DNA of 64,000 bases from Pseudevernia furfuracea (GCA_022315425.1 JAIUPT010000015.1:62001-126000); one strand, 5' to 3'; counted from the stretch's first letter, positions 21,958-34,462 are shown. Notes: generated by a model not told the origin, from the sequence alone. Numbers and translations: made by a program.

Positions 21958-24900
21958 CAGGGCTTTCAATCGCCCAGTCAAAAGGCTAGGCTAGGCTGAG
22001 GCTAGGCTAGTCAGCCTAGCCCCAGCCCGAGGCCTCTGATTGGCTAGCCCAGCCTTAGCTCCGACCTTTCGGGCGGGCTAGGCTAGGCTAAGATTTTAGG
22101 CGCTAGTAGTTTAGTGGACCACATAAATTTGATGTAATGTCTGAATAATCGCTGAGTAACAACCCTCATCAACAACGTTATCGTTACTTGATTGAATGAG
22201 TTTAATGAATTCAATAGATCATTATAACGATGCTTCGCGTGTTATTGAAAGCACGATCGTCAACGAAGAAGGCTACGTGCATGAACACTCACTAAAAAAG
22301 CTAACAATCGAACTTAATATCATTTCGTTAGAAAGTCGAGTCATTACTCATGAGAAGTTCTGCGTATTTACAAAGAACTTGAGCTACTTTGTCAAGCTTA
22401 AGAAGATTTTTAAGATATGAAAGTATAATTTAGAAGTCATTGAGATTATTACGAGAAAGAAATTCTGACTGTGTACGCACTGTGAAATACTCTATTATCT
22501 TATATGTTTTAAATTATAATAACGTCTATATGTGTAGGTTATGAGCATTATAAGAAGGTCAATTATCTATTTTTAATCTTTACATCCTCTGATAAGATGA
22601 CTCAACACGTATAAGAGTGTTAACGTATCGATATATCACTTAAAGGCAAAAAAACTCCTCTTATAAACAATTCTTTAATTACGAAACAATTACAGAGCGC
22701 ATCTCGATATAAGAGTCTTATAGGTCTCGAGCTTGTGAAAAAGATGAAGTACTTCTTTATTCGTTGAGTCGTTACTATGTATATCGCATTTTTTATATAT
22801 AACAATAAGTTCTTTAGAGATTTGCTTGACTTATTCTCGAAGACTCTTGTGGAGCATCTATCGATATCTAGTAATACGATTCGCAAATGAATCTCAGAAA
22901 CGTTTTAAGAGCATAAGATCATCGTGAAAGATATACTTCATAAAGACAAAAGTAATATATATCTCTCTTTCGATCTATGAACATTCGAAAATAATCTAGT
23001 TCTTCTGACTGTTGTTAGTCATTTTATTAATAAGAACGATCGATCTCGTATTATTCTCTTGATCATTAAACGTATACACGATTCTTATTTCGGAGAAAAT
23101 ATGACTTAGGAGGTGATTGCAGTTATTCGAAAATATAATATAGCTCGTCGACTTGAGTTCTTCGTTTTAGATAATGTTAAGTTCAATAATACATGCGTTG
23201 ATGCGGTTCTCAAAGCGATACGCTTAGATCTCGAAAAGAAGACACGACGACTACGCTATCTCGATTACATCATGAATCTCGTCGCTCAAGCACTTCTATT
23301 TGATACTAATTTAGACGCTTTTACTATAAAGATTCTGATTGTTACGGAGTTAAGATATAAACGAAAACTACTTAATATATGAAGGAAACGCGATTCTCTA
23401 GATAAACTCTATAATATCGTTAAGTTCATTCGCAGTACTTCTCAAAGACGCGAGAAGTTTCACATTATTGAGTGTGATATTCTAACTTTTATCGATCTCA
23501 GCAAAGATTTTATGATGTAGTTCGACAACGCGACTCGATGAAATTCAGTCTATAAGATGATTGAGCGAGCAATAAGATTACGATATAAGATCGATCGATT
23601 CTACGCTGATTATTAGAAGTCTATAAAGAAGTCTCGCGAAGAGAATAATAACGATGATTCAGATAGAGAGAATACGCTTACTTCTCGTAATTGAGATACA
23701 CTTATTTAAATGTTAAAATTTCTGAAGTCTTTTAAAGAGGTCATCGCTCGGCTCGAAGGTAACGCGAAATTCGATACTTATGATCGACTGTGAAAGTGTT
23801 TGTCTATAATGAAGCTTCTTATAAGACGAATAAAAGAATATCAAAGAGATTATGCTACTGTTGTGAACTCGAAGAAATTGTATATTATTGACGAGTTTAA
23901 GTATCTTCTTCACTCGCTCAACAACTGTGTTATAAAGCTAAAAAAGTATTAAGATCTCATTAATAAGTCTTCTGCTTACATCGTCGCAGTTATAATGTAT
24001 TTTATAAAGAGATGAAAATGAATCGAGCTTAACTGTTCAACATTATTAGACTCTAAAATGAACGCTGTGTAAACACTATGGGATACTGAGTACAGGGATA
24101 ATGAATCGAATATATCTCAATCTACGTCGAATGTCACAGCCTTTATATCTCGTGACTTTATCGCGTTTAATGACTTTCTCGACGTGTCGAACGATAATAT
24201 CGCGTTCAAAGAAGATAGCTATACGATCTACTGCGAGCTCAGCAATCGTATTAGCGATAAAGACTGTCTAGATTTCGATATCATCGAATGATGAATAAAA
24301 CACAGTCATGAAGATATGATAAGATTTGAATGAAATATGCTTGTTATGTTCGTCATGTTCGCTGAATGCGAGCGAGTATTTAGTAGTGCTGATCGTCTGC
24401 TTACGCTCATTAGGAGCTCGTTGAAGAATAACATTATTGAGACCTCGAAGTGTCTGAAGGCGTGGGTTTCGTAGAGTATCAAGTTCTTTTAGACAGCGAT
24501 ATGCGTTATCAAAGTTAGATATATTATCAAATAATTAACATCTGATTCGATAGATCATCGAATATAACTGATTTAAACGTATTTGAAGCTCTTCTGATCT
24601 GATTTTTTTTTTTATTCAACTGACGATTTTTTTACTTGATCAAGCTATCTTCTCACTTTATTCTTTAAGTTAATCATTAATAGACTTCTCTCTTATTCTT
24701 CTTTATTCTCTTTTATCTCATTTAGAGTTACTGCAGATAACAATTAACTAATAAGAGATAATTTTGAAGCTTCATTATGATCGTAAATCTCGTTTACTTC
24801 ATTTCTGCATCATATTCTCCGCTCTTATGCGTTTGATCTGTTAATCAGTCGTGTAACGAGATGTTTTTGACACAGTTCAGCCCTCGTATATGTCATATAC

Positions 24901-25192
24901 AGGGAGTACAGTTATAGAGCTTCATGTCACCAAAATTTTTTCAGGAGGTCCCTGCTATGGGGGTTCTGTCAAATTTTTGGGAGTTATCTATATAATTTGT
25001 AGTGACGCTAGAAGCTTAGCGGCGCCAAGCTTCATTTTCATTGGCCAAAACAACTAGCGTCAGCCTTTTCCCGCCCAGCCCTAGCCAGCCTAGCCCTTAG
25101 CCTAGCCCCGCCCTAGCCTCGTCTCTCCAGAGTCAGCCCCAGCCCCAGCCTTAGGCCCAAAGGCGGGCTGGGCTGGGCTGATGAAAGCCCTG
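21958..25192 (+). mobile_element. Full-length hAT DNA transposon (3235 bp) with 8-bp TSD
   Basis: Terminal inverted repeats CAGGGCTTTCA (21958-21968) and TGAAAGCCCTG (25182-25192) are exact. The target duplication CCCGTAAT is exact (21950-21957 and 25193-25200), as expected for hAT. GC-rich subterminal arrays of AGGCTAGGCTAG-type words lie inside both ends (about 21985-22100 and 25070-25180) and are probably transposase-binding repeats. The interior carries a transposase pseudogene, while the termini look unmutated. Confidence 0.9.
22196..24475 (+). pseudogene. hAT transposase, RIP-degraded
   Basis: Open pieces at 22196-22420 and 23113-23382 plus frame-continuous fragments match hAT transposases. 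The central RNase-H-like part has FFVLDNVKFNNTCVDAVL and LRYLDYIMNLVAQALLF (family pattern: TDNA.SN.T followed by CxxHxxNLxxQ). The C-terminal dimerisation block near 24360-24475 reads FAECERVFSSADRLLTLIR...LKAWVS. TGA, TAA and TAG stops occur where Trp or Gln is expected. The Cys and His of the CxxH pattern have become Tyr residues, consistent with G-to-A changes. No active enzyme is possible. Confidence 0.8.
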
Positions 25193-25200
25193 CCCGTAAT

Positions 25201-25677
25201 ATCACCTTAGTACTCAGCCTCGCGGGTGAGAATAAAAGGCTTGCAGCCTTACACTGCCTTCTCGAGAGGACTTGTCAAAAAGAAGAAAAATCCCCAGAGT
25301 CGGTGAAACTAGACAGGATTCTTTCCTAAATATTCACCTGTGGACAGTATATTCTTTGTCGAATCATTCTTCTGTGATCGTCGTTATTCAGGGCTCAGAT
25401 CCAAGTTCTGCTTCGCCGGTGCAAAGCAGTAACTTGGTAGTGATTGTTTCAATTGGTTCATCAAACACAACAATTAATCCCCCCTATTCAAGCTACAACC
25501 CGCTTCCGACGCTTCAGCCTTACGGTTTACCTCGTGTTTTGCAACGTGTTGGACCTCGTGTTGGCATCTATTAGCTTTACTTGCACATGCGAAAAATTAG
25601 TCTCTCTACGTATTCACTATCAGTCCCTTCTCAAGTAACCTGAAGGGATGGGAAATAAGTCAAATCACGACATCAAA
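25201..25677. other. No gene supported
   Basis: A 100-codon plus frame (25272-25574) is Ser/Pro-rich and unlike any family I know. Composition is normal. It may be the 5' flank of the candidate gene starting at 25678. Confidence 0.3.
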
Positions 25678-27080
25678 ATGAAAGGCGCACCTTCTTCCTC
25701 TTCTCCAGAGCTCCCCACTCTCTTTTCCCTATCCTTATCCATCTTGACCCTCATCGGCGTTGACTACGGATACGATGATCTTGCTCTACTTTGCACTGAG
25801 TCTGCTCTCGGTGCTGCGCCTATCTGAGTGCCGCTTGGTTTACCATTTAGACTGTGACCAATGTATGTTGCCAACTCGTAGTGATTTGGTCAATCGCCAT
25901 ATGACTGACCATCATGCAGACCAAGACCTCTTGAACCACAAATTTGGAAAAGCCCAGGCCAGACTTACTGCTCTGGCCAAGGAGATGAACGTGCTGTCCA
26001 ATGTCAGGACAGCAAATACAGGGGGAAACATGGGGCTGCAGAATGCGGCTTCTTTCCTCTTTGAAAGTACCTTCACCTTCCGCACCGTCTACAAATCCGC
26101 CTCGGATGTCGCAACAAGCCTTATGCCCACGAAGACATCGGATTTGACAAATTCGGACACTGTGCGCTTACTCCAAGATTTGCTCTACGGCCCGACTTTG
26201 CACTGACTTTAGATTCATCGAATCAGGTCGTGCGCTGCTCTAGAGGTGGCCTGGTTGAAATGAAGACGAACACTTACATAGATAAAACTTTCGACATCGC
26301 TTATGCCCAAGATCCACTCAACGTTGAAGGCTGTTACGTGAGGAATACAATGAATATGTACGTGACTGTACCGCCGGATGGGGTTGACCAACCCTCCATT
26401 ATCCGTATAAGCCCAAGGTAGGACTTTTCCCAAAGGTTCGCCTTTGTTATAGTTATCGAAAAAGCCTAAAGACCCCTCAGTTTTCTTTATTATGCATTGA
26501 GAGATTTCTCAACGAGAGATTTCTCAAGGAATCCTATCAGAGAGTGCCGTGATCTTGTTCACGTAGCTGGACACCTTGTAAGCAAGACAGTCGTCGATCT
26601 CGCTGTGGAGCGAGACCCATACTATGAGTATCAGCGCGCAGTGAGTGTCCCCAACGAATTCTCTATGCTGGCTAACTCGTGGATAATAGTTACTCCAGAC
26701 CAAACTGAGTGGTTTAAACAATGGCGGGCAATCTCCGAGCAGATTACAGAGAGTGCTGCAAAGCTTCAGAACACCAGCGACCGACGGTTGGGAGACCTGG
26801 CGCACTAATCTAGAGAGCAATCTTGTTGTCCCAGCCGCGTAAAGTAGCCACCATGTACACGATCGGATCCATGCTGACAATTCTACAGCGTCGCATCTCT
26901 TAGCACCATAATTGAACAGCTGAGATATTGTAAACAGAGACCACTTCAAGGTACGTCTTGTCAATCTCTTCATAAGGATCCACTAATCATTACCTCTAGA
27001 CGGCACTTTTCAGGCAGCCCTGACTGAGGATGGTTGGAACAGATGGGTGTCTGCCCCAGATCCTGAGTGGCAGCAGTCGT
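25678..27080 (+). CDS. Candidate hypothetical gene, exon structure unresolved
   Basis: Several plus-strand frames of credible composition follow one another: 25760-26206 (148 codons, helical), about 26160-26421 (containing MKTNTYIDKTFDIAYAQDP and CYVRNTMNMYVTVPPDGVDQ), and 26497-26808 (containing VHVAGHLVSKTVVDLAVERD). They are in different frames, so introns or frameshifts must intervene. I could not find one splice model that joins all of them. The first frame has a CxxC-x11-HxxxxH arrangement near its start that resembles a C2H2 finger, but this could be chance. I do not recognise the family. It may be a degraded gene. Confidence 0.35.
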
Positions 27081-28306
27081 AGGCTTTTAGGAGACTGTTC
27101 TGATCGTAAAGTCGTATGTCATGCGAAGCCTTGGAGGAGATGCAGACATCCATGCTTTCTCCATGGTTGTTTGAACATTCAAGCATGATGACAGGTAGAA
27201 AGACCTGAAGGAAGTCCTCTATCGATAAAGTGCAGATTATACGTGGCTAGAAGAGGCGGGGATTCAACATCAAACCTCAACAGCTATTTGTCTATTTCTC
27301 CTAGGGTATCTAGATCCATACCAGCCATCCATAGTCACGTTGATCTCACCTGGCCACCGCACCTTCATTTGAAAAGATATTCTCAGACTGCGACCGCCTT
27401 AATGTTCATTTTGGGGATCTAGACTCAACGACAACGCTTTCTTGATTATTCGCTTCTATCGATTTTGAATCTCTAAAGTTTCAAATACCAGTCCCTTTAT
27501 CAAGCAGTAGCCGTAAAAAAAAGCTTCTGATGTCTGACGGCAGCTTGCGTAGAAGCATATAGCCTTGCGAGCCCTTGCAACGAACGCACCTCCATAATCA
27601 CGCCGTGTGTCGATTAGCACATTGGATCTTTAGCAGCCCTAGAAAGTGAGCGTTAGCTTTCCGACCATTGGTTGCTTGCAAATCAGCGCCCATATAGGAT
27701 TTAGCAATGCGAATCATTGCTTCAGTGTCTTTCTCAGCAGCGGCTTGAATTCAAAAAGCATCTTTGGCCCGTTCAAGGGTCATTACTACCCGCGCTTAGC
27801 AGCACCATCGCAATGGGTTTTTTTCCTTGCAAACGAACGGTCTTGATGAGAAAGAGGCGGCCAAATCAAAGAGCTGTATCTCCATTTGCGTTGCGTCTTC
27901 GACAGTTTGGCTCCGCGGGACAAAAGAAACTGCGTCACGTTGCACTACCCCATACAAGCTGGATGTTCTGGTATTTGATCCGCCGGGGGGTCGCCTCCAA
28001 ACCGATCCCCAATCTCTAGAGAAAGAAGGTATGCACCAACCAGCGAGTTCTGTTTGTAAAAGGTTGCAGAAGAAAATCCTACTTCGCGCAAGTGTAAGGT
28101 GGTTGTCGAACTCAGTACTGTCAATTCGTCCTAGAGCGTAATCTCGCGTATTAGATTATTTTGAATTTTTATAAAGATATAATATCTAACGCTCTCGATT
28201 TAACATTATATTATAATATGAAACTACTTAAGATAGAAAATTTTATAAGATATATTATATCTTTTTGACTAGTATTAATAGTCTAATATTTTTAATATAT
28301 TATTAA
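27081..28306. other. No gene supported; transition into AT-rich DNA
   Basis: Overlapping plus frames of about 100 codons (27717-28019 and 27827-28141) are not recognisable. From about 28140 the sequence turns AT-rich and CpA-poor. Confidence 0.3.
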
Positions 28307-28508
28307 TGTCAGGACCAGTACAGAGTCAAGTCATGTAGGTGTATTGAATAAGACAACTAGATACAGGACAACTATGTACTGGGAGGGAGGCCATATATGT
28401 ATGGCGGAGTGAACCTGCCAAGACACGCTAAGCCTAAAAGGGAAGTGTCAAAGGAAGGCTGTGTCAAAGGGATGCAGGGACGCCGAGATGCGGGGTACGC
28501 TCGTAACA
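28307..28508 (-). mobile_element. Solo LTR, family A (202 bp) with 5-bp TSD
   Basis: Plus-strand ends are TGTCAGGACCAGTACAG and GCTCGTAACA. It is flanked by perfect ATTAA (28302-28306 and 28509-28513). Internal words CCATATATGTATGG and GAGTGAACCTGCCAAGACAC are shared with the other copies. Confidence 0.85.
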
Positions 28509-28544
28509 ATTAATTGTTTATAAAACTAAGAAAACGAGAATTAA

Positions 28545-28967
28545 AAGAAGATTTATTAGTATATATAAAAGAATAAGATAGGGCTGAGCTAAAAAATCTT
28601 ATATTTGTATGTGCAGTCAATCAAAAAATCGATTGCTCTACGCTTTTTGATTAGACATAGTTTGTTAGCCCGCTAGACCTTTCGAGCGCCCTTATTAAAA
28701 ATTTGTGTGTACAAGTCTTATATTTTAAATAACTTTTTACTTTTTTATTACTTTTTTGAGATCTATTTTTTTTAATTGTGAAGACTTATTTGCGCTATTC
28801 AGAGAATCAAGAATTTTTAGAATCGATCTTATAGTTATTAACGAATTCTAAGTTGAAGTTTGAGGGACTCGAAGCAAATCTTCTCGGGGATGCGTGACTT
28901 CGAAATCAACCTCCGAAATTCAAGAACACGTTTCACGAATTTAATTCGTAAGTCTATACTTATAACT
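28545..28967 (+). repeat. Short non-autonomous copy of the Helitron-like family (about 420 bp)
   Basis: It has both family ends: TATATAAAAGAATAAGATAG at the left and AATTCGTAAGTCTATACTT at the right. A perfect hairpin ACGAATTTAATTCGT (28935-28949) lies about 12 bp before the right end, the place where Helitron-type elements carry a 3' hairpin. This copy is less mutated than those in the RIP blocks and is a useful reference for the family. Confidence 0.65.
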
Positions 28968-29355
28968 TTTATATAATAATAAAAGAACTTTTACAATAAT
29001 AAGATTATATACGAGTTTTAATAGAGTTAGTTTGAGTTACAATTATATTCTTATATTTTTCTTTCTATCTTATCTCTCTGATATAAATTATTAGTTAATT
29101 ATATTTATTTATTGTTAAGTTCTCTTTAACTTTAAAACTCTTCTTTATTAAATTTAGTAAATATTAATTTAATTTAATAAATATTTATTCATTTATTTAT
29201 ATAATTTATATAATTTATATTTCGATAAAAATAGCGAATTTCTATTAACTAATTATATTATCTATCTATTAACGTTTTAATTTTCTCTTAAAAAATAATT
29301 AGATTATTATGTTCTTATTATATAATATTAATAATTCTCTCATAAGAACGAATAT

Positions 29356-30659
29356 TGTTAGAAAATGTGACAAACAGCCCTACTAGCTAGTGGCTTGACA
29401 CGGCACTCACATACATGTATTCTACCTTCCTACATAGACACTCCTTAGTTCACTCAATATCAGTCGTCTAGACCCCCATTATTCAACAGATTATGAGGCC
29501 CGATTACCTTATCAGCTTCCAGGGAGTGACTCCGTGCCGTACAGATCGAACACGTTATCCGTCAGTCGAGGGAGAAGTGTTACTAACTGACACATATCTG
29601 ACCTGTTAAACATTATCGACTATCCGACCGTCGATCGAAGAAGGAGTGTTATTAATCGACGCGAGTTGAGAAGGTCAAAAGGGAGTAAATCAGATCCTTC
29701 CTTGTCAACTAAGGTTGGCGAAGCCTGCATATGATAATGACATCTTTGAGAGCAAATATCAGACACAGATACTTTCTCGCTCACCACGAAAGCTCGCTGT
29801 TAGGCAGGGGGCAGCACGAATCATCATCATCATCTTCAAATAGTGAGCCTGCTATAATGGCAACCTGAACACCGAATAGTGAGCCTGCTACAAAGGCAGT
29901 CAATGTACGATCTCTTCACTGAGTATTTCGGCAACACACATAGTGAGCCTGCTACCAAATGGCACATTCGATTCATACATTACTCTCTACGGGAATGGCA
30001 AGAGCTTGGGATGCACAGGGCAATTCTACAGTGCATGAATTCACCAGGCTGTCATGGTGTTGGGGAGGATAACACACATGCATGCGATTTGGATTTCTTC
30101 GATTCTTTCCTTGGTGGGGCACGGCTGGGTACTCAGTCAGGGGGAGTGATATCTGAGCAGGGGGAGTCATGGACTGAGCACTCTGGAGTAGAGGGAGCAG
30201 GGGGAGTCATTGGACTGAGCACTCTGGACCAGGGGGAGCACTGTGCGGAATACTCGCCTACCCATTTCGAAATGGCTCAAATCCTCCAGAAACGACATCA
30301 GGCTTATCGATAAGCTCCATACCTCACTATTCTACATGCAACCTTCTCACTGGTCCGATATCAGCATTCTTCAGCTCAGGAGTCTCTTTCTCGACAACTA
30401 CCTTACTAATTCTGATTATTGACGGCTCCGGAAGATCGTCTACACTGTCACTACCTTCGATACATGTCTGCTTGCGATTCGGGTATCACTGTCGTTGTCA
30501 GTGGCTAGGTGCTGTTCGAGGGGGAGTGTTAGAAAATGTGGCAAACAGCCCTACTAGCTAGTGGCTTGGCACGGCACTCACATACATGTATTCTACCTTC
30601 CTACATAGACACTCCTTAGTCCACTCAATATCAGTCGTCTAGACCCCCATTATTCAACA
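29356..30659 (+). mobile_element. Family-C non-autonomous LTR element, 1304 bp, with 5-bp TSD
   Basis: LTRs of 133 bp (29356-29488 and 30527-30659) start TGTTAG and end CAACA. The target duplication AATAT is exact (29351-29355 and 30660-30664). The purine tract GAGGGGGAG directly precedes the 3' LTR. After the 5' LTR comes GATTATGAGGCCCG, resembling the complement of an initiator-tRNA anticodon loop, as used by copia elements. The LTRs differ at only about three sites, all transitions (A/A/T in the 5' copy against G/G/C). The interior repeats ATAGTGAGCCTGCTA three times (about 29839, 29875 and 29939) and CAGGGGGAG several times near 30140-30240. A frame of 144 codons (29879-30313) is unrecognised and probably not a real gene. 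Confidence 0.85.
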
Positions 30660-30682
30660 AATATAGTAGTTCTTTTATTTTA

Positions 30683-32849
30683 GAATATTGCTACGTGTAC
30701 ACCGTCTTTTGCTACATGTACACCGCCTTTTGCTACATGTACACCCCTCCCCTCAGCTAGATAGATATAGGCTAGTAACATGAGTATACCTTTCAACACT
30801 ATTCGGCCTGACAAATTTGCCCGCAAATCAGAGACTTGACACGAAGTCCCATAGAAACTTTAAGGGTCTCAGTGAATTCTCTCCCCCCGCAAGGCGTCGC
30901 AGTGCGTCGCAATTTTTTCACCAAATCTATCAAAGACATAACACCTTCCTACCGTCATGAACCTATTACCGTCATCATCAGACCTGACTGCGTTCACTGA
31001 CACTCGCCTTATCGCATTGATTTAAGAGCACGCCCTTAAAGAAGGCTACGTCGTTCTCAAGAAACGCTCAAAGAGGAATAGAAGAGAAGAAACGAACAAA
31101 ATATAATTACGATACAGTCATGAAGATAAGATCCGTGAAATCGTTAGATAGAAGAGGAAGCATAAGACCTCACGTCTCAATAATTGTTCGTTTAAGTGTA
31201 TTCTGAAGCTCGATAAGTAGAATAATACGTGATGTCTCAGAATCAAAGAGAAGTCTCACAATCACGATTCTGACAAACGAGTGACTCATATAGTTCATCG
31301 AAACGCTGTCTTAACCAGTCAGATAAAAGAAAGAATTGTTAGAGAGTCGGCTCAATGTGTCAGATCAGGTGACATTCTATATGATCTTAACAAGGTTCAA
31401 AAGAAGGACTCGATTTGAAAAGCTAAAGATATTTATAATGCGAAGTTGAAAGTCCGTCGTCGAATGTTAAAACATCTCATATCAACACAAGCTCTACTTA
31501 ATTGGCTGCACATATTAGACGAATGACATGTTCGTTTCTTGAAGGACACGAAGAATCGAGTTACACATCTGTTCTTTTCACGAACGTTCTGTTATGAGAT
31601 GCTAAAAGAGAATTGAAAGGTGATCATTATGAACGTCACGTACAAGACAAACAGATATAGGCTGTCTCTGCTTATTATCACGGGCGTCAACGCGCTGAGA
31701 GGTTCTTTCTATGTGATCTTCTGCTTTTTAGCTGCGAAGAAAGACGAGGACTATCTATGGGCGTTGCAGCAATATCGAAGCATGTATATTGAATTAGACA
31801 TTCGAGACCCTATTATTAACATCACTGACCGCGAGAGGTCCCTAATTAATGCTCATCACGAGGTCTTTTCAGACTCTTCTCATATGCTTTGTGTCTGACA
31901 TATTAATCGAAACATAGTCGTCAATTACAAGTCGTTTTTCTACATTAAGGAGGATTAAAAGAAGTTCTACGCTCATTGATTTCGAGTCATGTACGCAATC
32001 ACTGTGACTACTTTTGAGGCTGAGTGAAAGTCTATTTAGAAGGTTTATAACTGCAATAACATCGCAATTTGCGCCTATCTGACTAAGAAGTGAATTGTTT
32101 CATACAAGATCAAATTTATTCGATGCTACACTAACGCATTATCTCATTTCTTCAACGTTGTTAGCTTTAAAGGCGAGGATGATAATAGAGTCTTGAAGAG
32201 GGAGCTTAGATTCTTAATCGATAAGAGATCTTTCGCTCTTACGTCTCTATAACTGCAGACTAATTTAAAGTAGAAGATCTCGAGACTATGATTAAGAATG
32301 TTATAAAGCTTCTTTCAGTCCAGCGCAGCACATATATCGTCAATATTGAGAGTGCAAAACAGGCAATATCAATAGATCTTCGAAAGACGGTGTTTCGCGA
32401 TGTTATTGCCCATGTAACATCATTTGTCTTACGTCGTGTGTTGAAGCAATATTAGAAGATCATCGACAAAGAAGAGCTGAAAGAATGCACTAATAGCTTT
32501 ACCACGGTATTAGGACTATCATATGTTTATAGAATACAGGCGAGAATAATAGAAGCTGCTGAAACAATTTAGCTTCACGATATCCATGCTCATTGGCGAT
32601 ATAAGAAGCCAGCCGCCTTCTATACACGAAATGTATTGACCGAGGTAGAAGATCTACAGCAGCCGATTGATTCACTTCTTGCTGTTCATGAACCGGCTAT
32701 CGCTCGCACAAAAGGTAGACCTCGAGGCCCTCGTGAGCTTCCTACTCGTGCGGAGCTGGAGTTTGAAAGATCTACAAAACGAGTACCCTCGCAATTCGAG
32801 CGAGTGAAGGCGTACTTGACTCAGCGGAGCAATGACATCGAGCATGGAA

Positions 32850-32884
<35 letters not shown>

Positions 32885-34402
32885 TCAGGACGAGGAAGAG
32901 CGCGAGGTAGAGGGCGAGGAGAACGAAAGCTGCGACTCAGCTTCGGAGTCGATGACTTCGGTGGTCGACTGCAGAAGTCTCTTGACGATCACATATACAA
33001 CCTACGAAAGAATCCTGAAGCTGTCAAAGAAGATGCAGTCAAGTGACGAAGGCTTTGGGCTATGAGGGTGCGTCACAAGCTCACCAGAAAACAGTACTAT
33101 GGCGCTATGAATGAGGACGATATACCCTGTCCTCCTCATTTCGACACGTCGATCGATGAACCGTTTACAAAGCATGACAACTTCAGGTTCATCGCCGAGC
33201 GTCTTCATAGCTGAGCGATATGTGACGCTAACAAGTAGTATGAGTTGAACTCATTAAGACACTCGTCAGAGCGAGTGTTGGGCTATTGAAACAAGCATGA
33301 CCCTGAGCAGAAGATGTCTACGAACCCTCTATTTGATCAATCTAAGAGACCTCTTGCTCAGCGACCGCGATGATTAGGGTCTACGAGAGGGGGATCTACG
33401 CTGTCAAGTGGGCGTGGAGGCTTAGGACCAGCCTGACAGCAGGGTGGCAAGGCGATACTTTAGCAGCTGAACCTCTGCAGGTAAGCAGACTTGACGCTAA
33501 GAACCAGCATCTGGTCCGGCTAATTCTCGGACATAGTGTTTTTGAGTTATTTGAGTTATTTGAGTCCAGACGTTCTTCTTTCACCTCACCGTCAGCAACC
33601 CTCGATCAACTATCAACCCTTTATCGTACATCTATCTTATCTTCCTCCTCGTTCTTCTTATTCTCTTCGTCCTCCTCATCCTCTTCGTTCTCATTATTCT
33701 CCTTCTTCAGATATCTCGACAGTATGGGTTGACAAGAGTGGGCTGAGTTACGGGCATCGGGCAAAACCTTATCACATCACATTCTTCTGAACAAGTCTCG
33801 CGCGCCAAGATCTGTTAGTCAGTCGATCAATGACGTGTTTCTGACATAGTTCAGTCGTCTAGATCGCTATGTGCAGAGAGTGTAATCGATGTTTCGTTTC
33901 ACATTAAAAAAAATTTCATTTGCCCTCCGGAATCGAGATTCTATTCAATTTTTGAAAGGTTAAAAGGTGATGATGAAGACAAAGTAGGAGAGTCGCATAT
34001 AACGGTCGCCCTATCGTTTTTTCTTCTCTATATATATATATACATATATATACTGCTGTTTGCAATGTGTTGATTAGCTCATTGATATCAAAGCCCCTTT
34101 AAGTATTTGCGCTGCGCAGCACGTAAATTTCGTCTATAAGTGCTTTTTATATAGAAGAGACTTCAGCTACTCTAAGTCATATTCAAATAATTCTTCAAAT
34201 GCTTTTTCAAAAGAACGGCTATCTCTACTTCGTCTTTTAGCCCTTTTATTCAACTACTTCCTCATTAAAATGACTCTGCGATTGATTTATTTTGAGAGCT
34301 TGCTCTCTAGAGAATTGATGAGATAGCTTAGTTCGATGGACCTTTTTTGAAATAGAGAGAGATGTACATGTAGCAAAAGACGATGTACACGTAGCAATAC
34401 TC
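30683..34402 (+). mobile_element. Full-length MULE DNA transposon (3720 bp) with 8-bp TSD
   Basis: The inverted ends are GAATATTGCTACGTGTACA (left) and the complement of GAGTATTGCTACGTGTACA (right). They are flanked by exact TTATTTTA (30675-30682 and 34403-34410). The left TIR has three 21-bp units of TTTTGCTACATGTACACCGCC, and the right has two. The interior encodes a Mutator-like transposase pseudogene. The left target duplication lies 10 bp from the family-C element's duplication. Confidence 0.85.
30957..33046 (+). pseudogene. MULE transposase, RIP-degraded
   Basis: Starting at the Met of MNLLPSSSD, one frame runs to about 31900 with several RIP-type stops and shows a FAR1-like N-terminal region (EHALKEGYVVLKK, then a region with Cys and His). 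The MULE catalytic domain follows at 31620-31898: MNVTYKTNRYRLSLLIITGV, ALRGSFYVIFCFL, DYLWALQQYRSMY and ITDRERSLINA, and then SSHMLCV with the downstream HINRN. The pattern D.TYKTN...G.N......F.FL..E....Y.W.L and TDRE.AL matches the family, with the DCT-type Asp replaced by Asn. The last open piece (32636-33046) carries an Arg-Gly repeat of about 25 residues. The protein cannot be active. Confidence 0.8.
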
Positions 34403-34462
34403 TTATTTTATAATAGTAATTAAATATATAATTATAATATAATACTCTCGTTATATACTTTT

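Noticed and set aside
27646..28141. Three overlapping plus frames of about 66-104 codons
   Set aside because: They are mutually overlapping, without family match or shared frame, so too weak to annotate.
32832..33065. Acidic-repeat protein (EDEDED) on plus
   Set aside because: It is the +1 shadow of the Arg-Gly repeat at the MULE transposase tail. Both come from a GAGGAC/GGACGA simple repeat.
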